Positions 1 through 11,057 of a stretch of 64,000 nucleotides of DNA are shown in pieces. Origin of the DNA: Cycas panzhihuaensis (Eukaryota > Cycadophyta); the NCBI GenBank assembly GCA_023213395.1, contig CM041465.1:221533741-221597740 (forward strand). Direction: 5' to 3'. The notes below the pieces were generated by a model that saw only the letters and a program-made list of their open reading frames with translations, was not told where the DNA came from and searched no databases. Made by a program: the position numbers and the translations under genes. Numbering within the stretch: position 1 is the first letter of the stretch; the number at the start of each line of letters is the position of its first letter.

Positions 1-183
1 TCTGCAAACAAGGAATGGAGGCGGAGCTTTATAATGATAGATGTCTGATTAAGGATCCTAATTTCTCTATCATTATTACTGGGAAAGTTAGAGATAATTT
101 TTGGGTGTTTAAAAAGTTTCAATCCCAAAAGAAGTGCTATGCTTTTATTGCCAGTGCAAATGATGTGAGCAAACTGTGGCATG
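1..183 (+). pseudogene. copia B GAG-pre-integrase fragment, left part
   Basis: Translation from about 15 gives a short frame ending in a Lys-Leu-Trp-His motif typical of the GAG-pre-integrase domain just upstream of copia integrase. The frame is cut at the His codon by element A and resumes at 5,395 with Leu-Gly-His-Leu-Asn-Tyr-Arg-Ser. The true upstream part lies outside the window. Confidence 0.75.
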
Positions 184-398
184 TGTTAGAATATAATGTT
201 TTATCTTAGGTCTTTAAGGGGTAATATTATAAACCCCTCATTGTGTAACTCCTAATGTAGGATTGACGTGTGTCATTCTCAAAAGCTTTAGTTACAATTT
301 ACTTTGTAATGGTTCTATTCTATAGTGTATATTTGAGGCATTTCCTGCACTATAATACATCAACCATTTCACACATTATTGCGAAGCAGAATTTGACA
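184..398 (+). repeat. 5' LTR of copia A
   Basis: Starts TGTTAGAATATAATG and ends TTTGACA. It pairs with 5,172-5,389 over its whole length, and the primer-binding site follows immediately. Confidence 0.9.
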
Positions 399-413
399 AG
401 GTATCAGAGCAGG
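399..413 (+). promoter_or_regulatory. primer-binding site of copia A (initiator tRNA-Met type)
   Basis: AGGTATCAGAGCAGG abuts the LTR end. The consensus in related plant elements starts TGGTATCAGAGC; the first base here has changed. Confidence 0.8.
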
Positions 414-1089
414 TCAGTCAGACTGTCTGAAGGAGGAAGAAAAAGGAGAGTACAATTATCGTGAATGACATTGAAGAAGAATTCAACGGTTAAAGAACCT
501 AGTGGAGGAAGAAGGAGTTGAAATCTCCAGAAGAAGAGAGAATTCCAAAATTGAAATTATACGAACTTGCACAGATGAAATTTTTTGAAAGTTCCCAGAA
601 TTGAGTGAAATTTGACCAACAAGTAGATCATGACACGAGGATCACTTTTCTCAACTAGCTCGAAGTTATTAGAGCAAGTTTTGAGGCACTTTTTCCCTAC
701 TTACTAGTTTGCGTGGGTTTGGAGTCACTCCAGCAAATTCTTCAAAAATAACTCAAATTTTTGGGTAAAATCACTCATAATCTCTACATCCCAGTGATTC
801 AAGGTGTTTAAACCTATTTTTTTGCAAGTAGGTGAAAGATTGAGTGAGTTTGAAGCTTTTTTCTCCAAAAACCTAGTCGCCTATTTTTGGTTTTCGAGCT
901 GATTTTCTTACAATCTAAAACTTGTTTTGGAAAAATAACTTTAGATCTATAATCCTCTAAAAAAGATCTCTCTTTTGAGGTACATTTTGTACCCATCCGT
1001 ACAGTTAGGGTTCTGCATGGAAATCCATACATCTGTATGGCCAAGTCAGCTCAGATTTAGTTTCTCCTTTTGGAAACGGCTTCATCAAT

Positions 1090-2060
1090 TCTAACTTTGT
1101 CATACCAGGACAAATTAACAAACATAAATTATCATGTTTGGAAAATAAAGATAGAAACATTATTGAGAGGCCAAAAATGCTTGGAGCATTGCTAATGGGA
1201 CTGAAGCAAAGCTTGTTGCTAGAAGTTCATGTTTAGTGAACTAGGAAGAAAGAGACAATGTTGGAGTAATAATCCAAAAACTTTCAATTTCTGATGCACT
1301 CCTCATCTATGTGGAAAAATTAACCTCTTCCTCCACAATATGGAAATACTTTAAAAATCTACATAGCTAGAAGAAACAAGGCTAGAATAATTACCCTCAA
1401 GGAGTAATTATTCAAGTTATATATAATAGAATCAGATATAGTATATGATTTTATACATAAGGTGATCTCAAGAAGAAATGATCTCATAAGTGTTGGGGCC
1501 ACCATCTTAGAACAAGAAGTAGTGGAGATGATAGCAAGTATATTTCTAAAATTATTTGATGTTACAGTCAATACCATAACCAACAATAACCAGATTGATA
1601 AGATGACTCTTGATACTCTAATTGGTTTATTGTTAAGACAGGAGCAAAGAAATAAACACTGAAGACTTAGCAGGAATAGAAGATGCTTTTGCAACCAAAC
1701 TAAACTTGGAACCCAAAGGATGGAATCAATCCAGAGGAAGAGGATGAACACCAGAGGGTAGGAATCCTCTTCGTGGTCGGTAGCAAGACAACAAGATGAG
1801 GATGCACAAAGACAAGGGATTCAAGAATGTGTTATAATTGTGGTAAGCCTGGTCGTATTTCAAGTTCCTGTAGGGCATTTGATCTTTGCTATCACTGTGG
1901 TTAGTCAGGACACTATCCATATCAATGCCCCCAAAGGCAAGCTGATATTCAGAGAGGGAAGTGCTCGGTAGGAAACTACAGTAAAGAGCAGATAGAAGAA
2001 GAAGAGGAGGAAACAACATTCATTGTTGCTGTCATGGTAGGTCTTTAAGACAAGGATATA
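1090..2060 (+). pseudogene. copia A gag remnant with two CCHC zinc knuckles
   Basis: Gag would package the element RNA. The best open stretch is 1,462-1,662, which has the Leu-Leu-Leu-Arg-Gln-Glu-Gln motif shared with elements C, D and E. Two zinc knuckles follow: CYNCGKPGRISSSC (1,828-1,871) and a second at 1,887-1,928 with a TAG in its middle. Knuckle 1 also lacks the usual His, having Arg-Ile in its place. An acidic Glu-rich run precedes the protease. Numerous stops and at least two frameshifts break it. Confidence 0.75.
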
Positions 2061-2660
2061 TGGTCATTGACTTAGGAGCATCCTGACATATGACCAGCAG
2101 AGAAGATTAGTTCAAGTCGCTCAAACCCTACACCACCAACAAATCAATAGAGTTGGGAGACAAGTATCCTTTGGACATAAAAGGAGTTGGAACTATAGCT
2201 GTCAACCTACAAGGCAATATAAAGAAAATTGGAAATGTTCTGCTCGTCCCAGGATTAAAAATGGATCTTCTCTCAGTGTCTTAGTGTAGCAAAAAAAAGC
2301 TAAGAACAATCTTTGATGACGAAGGAAATTGCTATATCCTACACATGAAAAATAATGGTAATGTAATTGCAAAAGACATAAGAAGTAGTGATCTGCATAG
2401 GCTACTCTCTGATCCTATATTCTCCAATATGGATGTAAAAGCTTGTATAGTTGTGAATTTTGATATTAATGATAAAATGTGGCATTTGAAGTACATGCAT
2501 TTTCCTTTAGAAAAATTAAAGTTAATGCAAAAAGGAGGAATGGTTAATGGGTTGCCTTCCATCACATCTAATAATTTCGTGTGTAAAGGATGTCAGTTCG
2601 AAAGCAACATTGACTTCCATTCAAAGAAAGCAAGTGGCGAGCCCGAAACAAGTTAGAGTT
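2060..2660 (+). pseudogene. copia A protease and GAG-pre-integrase remnant
   Basis: The aspartic protease site, normally Asp-Ser-Gly-Ala, reads Asp-Leu-Gly-Ala and is followed two codons later by a stop, so the catalytic loop is lost. Downstream, 2,345-2,656 is an open stretch of GAG-pre-integrase with the Met-Trp-His-Leu motif and a Cys-Lys-Gly-Cys end that leads into integrase in related copies. It matches 35,263-35,508 and 40,589-41,191 closely. Confidence 0.75.
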
Positions 2661-3600
2661 AGTCCATACACACTCATGTGGACCTTTTACTCCACATTCA
2701 ACTAATGGTTGTAGGTATTTCCTAACATTTATTGATGATTTCATTAGAAAGCTGTGGATTTGTTTTCTCCACAACAAATTAGAAGTCTTTGAGACTTTTA
2801 AAGAATTTAAAGCAGAAGTGGAATTAGAATTAGGAGTCAAAATAAAATACATCACATCTAATGGTGGTGGTAAATATATTTCAAAAGAATTCTTGAACTT
2901 CTACAAAACAAATGGGATACATAGACAATTTACAACCACTATACTCCTCAATGCAATGGGGCTGCAGAGAGGAAAAATAGAACCATCATGGAAATGGCTC
3001 GAAGCATGGTCTATGGGAAGCAAGTCTCAAAAACCTATTGGGCAGAAGCAGTAAGCACAACATGCTACTTGATAAATTAAGGTCCCACAAGGGCATTAGA
3101 ACAAATCACGGCAGAGGAAGCCTGGACAGGTAGGAAACCTAATGTAAGTAATTTGAAGGTGTTTGGGCGTCAGGCCTTTCTATACATACCTGACAAAAGG
3201 AGGTCAAAACTTCACTCTAAGAGCACAGAATGTATCATGATTAGATACAACAAGAACTCAAAGGCCTACAAATGCATAGATCCCAAGACCAACAAGATCT
3301 ATGTAAGTAGGGAAGTTGCGTTCAATGAAGAAGATGCCATAGAAAGCCAGTCCCAAATTCAGGTTATTGAAGAAACACTAAAGGAAATACCTCAAGAAGT
3401 TCCCTTGGAAGAAACATCTAGGATAACCTTAGAAGAAATCCCAGAAGCATCACATGAAGGCTTGTCATCTGAAGGAGAGGAACAGACATTTGAAGGTCCA
3501 GTCACTGAAGAAAAAACCAAAAAGAGAAAAGAAAGTACCAAGATGGTATATCAAAACCATCAAGGAAGGAAAAGGAGATATATTTCCACACAAACCTAGA
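2660..3600 (+). pseudogene. copia A integrase remnant
   Basis: The integrase core shows Phe-Ile-Asp-Asp-Phe and a Ser-Asn-Gly-Gly-Gly segment where the usual second catalytic Asp is replaced by Asn. The third-residue region (usually ...NGVAERKN) is frameshifted near 2,950-2,975. The C-terminal part, with DKRRSK and SKAYKCIDPKTNKIYVSR, is open at 3,153-3,599 and runs into the acidic linker before RT. Confidence 0.8.
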
Positions 3601-3689
3601 AGTCAGAGTCATCGAGCCTTGTACAACAATGTTGAACCACAATCTTTTGAAAAAGTAAAAGGACAAATTGAATGGAGAACAACAATGGA

Positions 3690-5164
3690 TTAAAAAATGA
3701 ACTCCATTATAAAAAATCAGAGTTGGGAACTAGTTGAATTACCTCCCAATAAACTAGTGGTTAACTGCAAATGGATCTATAAAATCAAAGAAGGTGCCAA
3801 TGGCAAAATAGAAAAACACAAATCTAGGCTTGTAGCAAAAGGCTATACACAGACAACTGGAGTAAACTTTGAAGAAACACTCTCCTGTGGCCAAGCTAAA
3901 CACTATAAGAGCAGTGACTGCCTTAGCAACCCAACAAAATTGGAAAGTTTATTAGCTGGACATGAAAAGTACCTTCTTGAAACGGGAACTAACTGAGGAA
4001 GTCTACATGAAGCAACTAGAAGGCTACATCAAAGAAGGAGAAGAACATCTGGTCTGCAAGTTGAAGAAAGCCTTGTATGGGCTAAAACAAGCTCCTCGTG
4101 CCTGGCATGCCAAGTTGGACAAACATCTTTGTCAAAATGGTTTTCATCGAGGAAGCTCAGACTCAAGCCTATATATAAGAAAACGACACAGGTTGATTAT
4201 TATAATAGTTGTATATGTAGATGATATGATTCTTACGGGAAGTGATAATGAATCAATCTCAAATATCAAGAGTCAGCTAGAAAAGGAATTTGAGATGATT
4301 GACTTAGGTCTCCTAAGTTATTATCTGGGAATAGAAGTCTTTCAAAATGAGGACTCAATCACACTGTCCCAAAGCAAGTACGTCAAGGACTTACTAAGTA
4401 AATTCCAGATGGAAAGTTGCAACACTTGTGCAACTTCCATGGAGATAAACTGTGATTTGGTTCCTAATAAAGAAGAACCTCAAGTTGATGCTACTCTGTA
4501 CAGACAATTGATTGGCAGTATGATCTACCTCACCTCCACTAGGCCCGATATCTCACATTCTATGGGACTAGTCTCAAGATACATGCGGGAACCAAAGGTA
4601 AAACATTGGAAAGCAGCAAAAAGAATTCTAAGGTATCTAAAAGGAACAATTGATTTGAAATTGGTCTATCCAAAGAAGAAGTCACCTCAATTGTCAAGAT
4701 TCTGTGACTCAAATTGGGCTAGAGATAAAGAACAAAGAAAATCCACAAGTAGATATTGTTTCTTCCTAGGACCTTCAGTCATTTCATAAAGCAGTAAAAG
4801 ACAAACAACAGTTGCACTTTTTTCAATTGAAGCTAAATACAAATCTACAGTCAATGCAATGTGTGAAGCCATCTGGTTAAGATAACTTCTAGCAGACTTG
4901 AATCAATAGTAGCAAGCCCCAACAAAACTAAATTGTGATAATGAAAGTGCTATCAAATTGACCAAGAATCTTGTTCTCCATGCACAAACAAAGCACATAG
5001 AAGTACATCATCACTTCATATAGGAGAAGGTGCAAAGCAAAGAAGTTAATTTAACATAATGTCCCACAACGGAACAAATTGCAGATATTCTGACAAAACC
5101 ACTTAGCAGAGATAGATTTCAAATACTTAGAGACAGAATAGGATTGAAAAGGATAAAACATTAA
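3690..5164 (+). pseudogene. copia A reverse transcriptase and RNase H remnant
   Basis: The RT N-terminal part (3,697-3,996) includes WELVELP and KARLVAKGYTQT-like blocks. After a frameshift near 3,890-3,960 the frame 3,962-4,789 carries [12 protein letters not shown], the catalytic VYVDDM box, LGIEV and the RPDIS block into RNase H. RNase H continues in another frame to the shared copia C-terminus, stop TAA at 5,162-5,164, just before the PPT. This is the best-preserved part of the copy. Confidence 0.85.
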
Positions 5165-5171
5165 GAGAGGG

Positions 5172-5389
5172 TGTTAGAATATAATGTTTTATCCTAGGTC
5201 TTTAAGGGGTAATGTTATAAACCCCTCATTATGTAACTCCTAATGTAGGATTGACATGTGTCATTCTCAAAAGCTTCAGTTACAATTCACTTTGTAACAG
5301 TTGTATTCTGTAATGTATATTTAAGGAGGCATTTCCTCCACTATAATGCATCAACCATTTTTAACATTATTGTTGAGCAAAATTTAACA
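5172..5389 (+). repeat. 3' LTR of copia A
   Basis: Starts TGTTAGAATATAATG after the PPT AAGAGAGGG and ends TTTAACA. It is homologous to 184-398 throughout, with a 3-base length difference. Confidence 0.9.
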
Positions 5390-5394
5390 ACATG

Positions 5395-5504
5395 ATTGCC
5401 TAGGTCACCTTAATTACAGAAGCATTGCACTATTGAAAAGGTTGAGAATTATGGAAGGTTTGCCATTTGTTTCATGTTTAGACGGTGTTTGTGAAGGGTG
5501 CATG
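5395..5504 (+). pseudogene. copia B GAG-pre-integrase fragment, middle part
   Basis: Resumes the frame cut at 183: Leu-Gly-His-Leu-Asn-Tyr-Arg-Ser, then Cys-Glu-Gly-Cys-Met at its end. The solo LTR starting at 5,505 breaks it, and the frame resumes at 6,580 with Tyr-Gly-Lys-His-His-Arg. Confidence 0.8.
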
Positions 5505-6574
5505 TGTTGACTTGCCTATCTCCCTAATGAGATATATTCACTTATCAAGGGATCACTGGTTGGTAGTCTAGCTTAGGATATAGTCAACATGCTTATGTTT
5601 CCATTAATTATTATTATAATCACTTTGCACACAGTATTGTGGGAGTAAATTATCACATGTTCATCATTAATTCATCGCAATAGTATACCAATCATCATAC
5701 ATTACTCATGCAATCATTATAGCACACATAGTACACAATATTCCATATAAATCTTCACTTTATTAAGCAATAACATCAATACATTCGGTTCTAGAATGTA
5801 TCCTGCATACGTTCCAGAAGTATACACAATGTGCTGTTACATATGTTCCAAAAGGGAATGCGTCTACTGGATCATACAACCATACTATCCTTAGTGGTAT
5901 TCCTGCCCTTGGAATGCCTCATGGAATGATTACTTGACTCTCATCCTTGAGAATATATCACAAGACTCATTGGCTTGGCTCTCACTACTGGAATGGTGAG
6001 AAAAGTACCATTAAATACCCATTTTGGTGCCTTTTGGGTGAATGGTTATGACCCATGGTCATAACCATTCCTTTTCATAACATATGTGCCTTTTCACTTA
6101 ACACGTGATTAACACTGCTAATCTGTGTATTCTCTGTCTGTACGTCCATATGTATGCTTGTCCTTGCTAACGTCATCGAATATGGGTGCCTTTTGATGTT
6201 GTTTTGGTCATACATTCCATTTTGACACGTTTTGTTTGCTAGCATACCTGAATGGTATGTACCCTGTCTTACATACCTGAAAGGTACACATCCTATATTG
6301 CGTACCCAGTCTGTACGTATTTGGTTCTTTTCTGCTCTACATACCTTCGTATGGTCTGTACCTACTAGTTGTGCGTAGTTGGTACCGCTCTGGTCATTCC
6401 TGGGCCCATTCTGGTCATTTTTGGGACCTTTGGTCATTTTTGGGCCTGTTTCTGGCCGTTCCTGAGCTGTTTTGGCCATTTTGGGTTTGCTTTTTATTGT
6501 TTCTAAGCCATTATAGTCATTTCTGGTCCTGTTTTGACTATTTCTGCCCATGTTGATCATTTTATTCGCCAACA
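5505..6574. repeat. solo LTR inserted in copia B
   Basis: This 1,070-base block starts TGTTGACTTGCC and ends TTCGCCAACA, so it has TG...CA ends with matching TGTTG/CAACA inverted tips. It interrupts the B frame exactly between two adjacent codons. The flanking 5-mers are GCATG (5,500-5,504) and AAATG (6,575-6,579), an imperfect duplication. No coding region, PBS or second LTR is present, so a solo LTR is the best reading. Near its end (6,385-6,560) a degenerate TGGTCATTTTTGGG-type phrase repeats several times; a related stretch lies at 29,100-29,215. Confidence 0.7.
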
Positions 6575-8602
6575 AAATGTATGGGAAGCATCATCGCTAT
6601 CCTTTTGCTTGGGACAATGCCTGGAGAGCCAAGGAAAAGCTTGAGTTTGTGCATATAGATGTGATGGATCCACTCCCAAACTCTTCAATATCAGGAGCTT
6701 AGTACACCTTAGTGTCTGTAGACAATTACACGAGGAAGATCTGGGTATATTTTCTGAAGAACAAGTCATACGTGTTTGATCACTTCCATGACTAGAAAGT
6801 GAGTGTTGAGAACGAAAGTGATAAGAAGATTAAAATATTAAGAAGTGATAATGGCAAAGAATACGACAATCATGCATTTAATTAGTTTTGTCGAGATCAT
6901 GGTATAAAACAGGAGTTTACTGCCCCATATACCCCACAACAAAATGATGTTGCAGAAAGGAAAAATCATACTATGATAGAGATGGCAAGGTATGTGGTGC
7001 ATTCGAAAAACTTCCCATCGATGTTTTGGGCAGAAGCTGTAGTGACTACTATTTACATTTTAAATTGGGTACCCACTCAAGTAGTTTGTAGCATGACTTC
7101 CGAAAAAAAACAGATCAGTCGCAAACTTGTCATTAGCCATTTAAAAACTTTTGGATGCATTGGATATGCATACATCCCTGATGAAGGCCGTAAGAAGTTG
7201 GATTACAAGAGTTTGAAGTGTTGTTTTGTGGGGCATTCTGATCAAAACAAAGCTTATAGACTATGAGATTCACAGAGGAGAAAGTTTATGATTAGTTGGG
7301 ATGTCAAATTTGATGAGCCATCGACGTATTATGCTGAGAAGTCATCAAAAGAGCTTTTTTACCCACCATTACTTCCATTTCTGCATTCATCAACTGAAGA
7401 GGACGATGAGCCAGTCACTAGAATTCAAGAGGAAGCTAGACTGAGTGGAGCAAGTAATAGTGAGGAGTCGTCACATGAAGAAGTACCTATTAGCACCAGG
7501 TCCTTCTATACTATTATGGGCAAGGAAGACAATTGAGGATTTCAGAGTAGCAATGCATACCCTTGCTGATGACAGTGGAACAAGAAGTTAACATGCCAGT
7601 TAGACTCTGCTGGTAGACACCAACAACTCCAATGATCTGATTTCGTATGATGAAGCGATGGACGATCCATGATGGAGAGCTGCAATGGAAGAGGAGTATG
7701 GTTCACCCATGAATAATGACACATGGGATTTGGTTTCATTCCCTCCGAAGAAGAACCTTGTTGGATTCAAGTGGATCCATAAAAGTAAGTTCTTCTCCGA
7801 TGAAGAGGTGGACAAGTAGAAGGCTAGGCTTGTTGCTTATAGGTTTAAGCAGAAGGAAGGAATTGATTATGAGGGGACATTTGCACTAGTCTCCAAGATA
7901 ACGATGGTTCGTTTGATGATCCTTAGTAGTTGTGTATAGTTGGGAGTTACATCAGATGGCTGTTAAGTCTATGTTTCTTAACGGGGATCTAAAGGAGGAG
8001 ATTTACATGTTACAACCTCTGGGATTCATTAAGAAAGGTTAGAAGCATCTTATGTGCCGATTGAAGAAATCACTGTATGGCTTGAAACAAGCACCCCATG
8101 CTTGGTATGAGAAGATTGATGTCAAGTTAAAGGATGAAGGATTTGTTGTTTTAGATTTGGACCTGAATCTATATGTGAAAAGGAGCGAGACTCAATAATA
8201 ACTAGTGTTGTATGTAGATGATTTACTCATTGGAGGCAACTATAATATAACTATTGTCAGAGTCAAGTCCAATTTAGGAGCTACCTTTGACATGACAGGC
8301 CTCAGGAGGCTTCACTACTTCTTGGGCATTCAAGTCAGGTAGATGGAAGATCGAATCATGTTGTTGCAAACACAGAATGTGAAGAACCTATTGGAAACAT
8401 TTAAGATGTAGGATTACAAATTGATTGTAACACCATGTGCTAAGGGCGCAAGACTGTAGAAAGACATGGCTAAAGCCTCTGTAGATGGAACAATGTACTG
8501 TCAATTGGTAGGGAGTCTAATCTATTTGACTCATATCAAACCAGATATCGCCTATGTTGTTGCATTGGTTTTCTGATATATGCTAAATCCTCAGGAACTA
8601 CA
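6575..8602 (+). pseudogene. copia B integrase and reverse transcriptase remnant
   Basis: After the solo LTR the frame gives HIDVMDPLP-like integrase start, DNYTRKIWVYFL, SDNGKEY (second catalytic Asp), and PQQNDVAERKNHT (third catalytic region) at about 6,930-6,975. The integrase C-terminus is open at 6,973-7,266. After an acidic linker (7,288-7,536), RT pieces appear: WRAAMEEEY, WIHKSKF, a [11 protein letters not shown]-like block near 8,065 and the LYVDDLL catalytic box near 8,205. Stops and shifts are frequent. It is cut at 8,602 by element C within the region preceding RNase H. Confidence 0.8.
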
Positions 8603-8816
8603 TGTAGAAAAACAGAGCATAACTTAAACAGAGAAGAAAAAGTGCATGACATTATTGAGATTTAATCTTCTTAAGTATACATCAATGATGTGATGGTTAC
8701 AACTTCTAATGTAATCGATCACTCTCAGACTGCCAAGTGGCATGATCTTATGAGTACATTAAGGGTGGTCCTAACATGACCCCTTTCTTTTCTAGATAAA
8801 ACATTATATCTCAACA
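8603..8816 (-). repeat. 3' LTR of copia C
   Basis: On the minus strand it begins TGTTGAGATATAATG after a PPT AAGAGGGGG and ends TTTTTCTACA. Near-identical to 13,591-13,805. Confidence 0.95.
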
Positions 8817-8823
8817 CCCCCTC

Positions 8824-9680
8824 TTAATGTTTTATCTCTAATAGTCCTATTTTGTCTCTTAAATATTTGAGCCTTTCTCTCCCAAGAGGCTTTGTCAGGA
8901 GATCTGCGACTTGCTCAGATGTGGGGCAATATTCCAAGTCTATCTCTTTGTTCTGTACTTTTTCTCTTATGAAATGATGATGAACTTCAATATGTTTTGT
9001 TCTTGCATGTAGAATTGGATTTTTGGTCAGCTTGATGGCACTTTGGTTGTCACATTTCGGGAAGTTGCTCCTTTTCGTTGATCCAAGTCAAGCAAAGTTG
9101 TCTTAACCAGAATGACTTCACGGGTTGCTAATGTAGGCGCTTTATATTCATACGTAGAGGAGAGAGCTCTGTAGCTTGTTTCTTACTACACCATGAGATT
9201 CTTGAGGCTCCTAAGAAGAAATAGTATCCACTGGTGGATTTCCTTTGCTCTTTGTCACCAAATTTAGTCGGTCGCGATTCTGATATTTCCACTGGGTACC
9301 CCTTTAAGTATACTAGTTTGAGATCTGTCGTTCCTTTGAGATATCTTAAAACTCTTTTTGCGGCTTGCCAATGTTTCAACTTTGGATTTTGCATATATCT
9401 GGATATTAGTCCCTCTTGAGTAGGATATGTTTCGAACTGGTGGTCACAAATAAATCGACTTCCAATCATTTGTCCATGCAGTAGCATCTGCATCTTTTTC
9501 CATACTATCTGCTGTTACGTCACAATTTGTTTCCATGGGTGTTGTGCATGGATTGCAATTCTCCATCTGAAATCGAACAAGCAGATTTTTGATGTAATTA
9601 CTTTGGGACAAGGTTATGTAGTTTTGATGTTGACCTATTTCTAGTCCCAAGTAGTAATTTAGTGGACCCAAGTCTATCAT
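8824..9680 (-). pseudogene. copia C RNase H and RT C-terminus, broken
   Basis: On the minus strand, 9,680-9,444 continues RT with a YYLGLE block. A shift follows, then 9,493-9,128 carries SRYMQNPKLKHW, the RNase H block [14 protein letters not shown] and SWCSKKQ. The frame then continues with interruptions to the family C-terminus (ADLLTKPLGRERL, GLLEIKH) and stop TAA at 8,826-8,824, directly before the PPT. The RPDIS-type segment is shifted near 9,445-9,500. Confidence 0.85.
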
Positions 9681-9689
9681 TTCAAATTT

Positions 9690-11057
9690 CTACTGAAGTT
9701 GACCTTTGATCCACTTAATTCTTTCTTCATCATTTCCAGTAAGAAGCATATCATCTACATAAACAACAATTATTGTTATCTTGTTGTTTGTTTTTCTTAT
9801 GTAGAGACTGGAGTCGGAGTTACACCGAATGAACTTATTTTCTTCAAGGAAATGGTCTAATTTTGTATACCAGGCGCGTGGAGCTTGTTTTAGACCATAC
9901 AAAGCCTTTTTTAATCTGCAAACCAGATTCTCCTGTCCTTGTTCAGCATATCCTTCTGGTTGTTGCATATAGACTTCTTCTTCTAGCTCACTGTTTAAGA
10001 AGGCACTTTTTACATCTAGCTGGGAGATTTTCCAACCTTGTGATGCAACCAAAGCTATTACTGTCCTTACTGTGTTCATCTTTGCTACTGGAGAAAAGGT
10101 CTCATCAAAATCTACACCTGCGGTTTGAGTGTACCCTTTCGCGACTAACCTTGCCTTGTATTTTTCTATTTTGCCATCTACTCCTTTCTTTGTTTTGTAA
10201 ACCCATTTGCGCTTCTGATTGGATTTATTGACAGATAGTTCTACTAGTTCCCATGTTTGATTCTTCTTGATTGAATTCATTTCATTATCCATTGCCGCTC
10301 TCCATTCTTGATGATCTTTTGCTTCTTGAAAATTTTGTGGTTTGACTTTGCTTAGAAGAGCTCTTGACCTTTGTCCCCGAGTTTTCTGTTCTATTACATT
10401 TCCTTCTTCAACTGTTTTGATATACCATTTTGGCAACTTTTTCTGTTTTCGTGGATCTTCTCTTTCAATGGTGCCTTCTGATACTTGACTGGTTGATGAT
10501 GGACCGGCTTGACCTTCTTCTGAAGTGATTTCTGAATCATTTCCTTCTTCAGTTTCTTGATCTTCTGAGGTAATTTCTGACTTATTTTTTGGCTCATCTT
10601 CTTGCATTTCTTGGAGTCTGGCAGCTTCCTGTTTATTTTCCTTTTCATTTTCTATTACTCTAATTTGTGAAGATTCAACAGAGTTTTCTTCGTTAAAAAA
10701 GACATCTCTGCTTACATAGATTTTGTTTGTTTTTGGATCTATGCATTTATATGCCTTTGAATTTTTACTGTAGCCTATTAAGACACATTCTATGCTTTTT
10801 GCATCCAATTTGGACCTTCTTTTATCAGGAATATGCACAAATGCTTGACTACCAAACACTTTAAGGAGACTTACATCGGGTTTTTGTCCTGTCCAAGCTT
10901 GTTCTGGAGTGACATCCTTCAATGCTTTGGTTGGACTTCTGTTTATTAGATAGCATGTTGTGCTAACTGCTTCTGCCCAATATGTCTTAGATATATTAGT
11001 TCCATACATCATGCTTCGAGCCATTTCCATTAGAGTTCTATTCTTTCTTTCAGCCAC
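9690..11057 (-). CDS. copia C integrase C-terminus to reverse transcriptase, long open segment
   Basis: A 455-residue open frame. It starts at MAERKN, the third catalytic (Glu) region of copia integrase. Then follow [27 protein letters not shown] and the Glu-rich linker (about residues 155-220). RT has [68 protein letters not shown] and the catalytic VYVDDMLLTG box near the end. In an intact element this is part of one gag-pol polyprotein, so the Met is internal, not a true start. It is the longest intact copia frame in the window. Confidence 0.9.
   Translation of the reverse strand: MAERKNRTLMEMARSMMYGTNISKTYWAEAVSTTCYLINRSPTKALKDVTPEQAWTGQKPDVSLLKVFGSQAFVHIPDKRRSKLDAKSIECVLIGYSKNSKAYKCIDPKTNKIYVSRDVFFNEENSVESSQIRVIENEKENKQEAARLQEMQEDEPKNKSEITSEDQETEEGNDSEITSEEGQAGPSSTSQVSEGTIEREDPRKQKKLPKWYIKTVEEGNVIEQKTRGQRSRALLSKVKPQNFQEAKDHQEWRAAMDNEMNSIKKNQTWELVELSVNKSNQKRKWVYKTKKGVDGKIEKYKARLVAKGYTQTAGVDFDETFSPVAKMNTVRTVIALVASQGWKISQLDVKSAFLNSELEEEVYMQQPEGYAEQGQENLVCRLKKALYGLKQAPRAWYTKLDHFLEENKFIRCNSDSSLYIRKTNNKITIIVVYVDDMLLTGNDEERIKWIKGQLQ

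Larger units (their letters stand above)
184..5389 (+). mobile_element. Ty1/copia element A, full length, inserted in B
   Basis: Two LTRs (184-398 and 5,172-5,389), a primer-binding site matching initiator tRNA-Met just after the first, and a polypurine tract (AAGAGAGGG) just before the second bound a full copia order: gag with two zinc knuckles, protease, integrase, RT and RNase H. By eye the LTRs differ at about 20 positions (near 10%), so the insertion is old. The flanking 5-mers GCATG (179-183) and ACATG (5,390-5,394) are a target duplication with one mismatch. Many stops and frameshifts are present. It is the same family group as C, D, E and G, judged by LTR start, PPT and protein. Confidence 0.9.

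Noticed and set aside
6371-6556. Trp/Phe-rich frame in the solo LTR
   Set aside because: It arises from the TGGTCATTTTTGGG repeats and has no homology.
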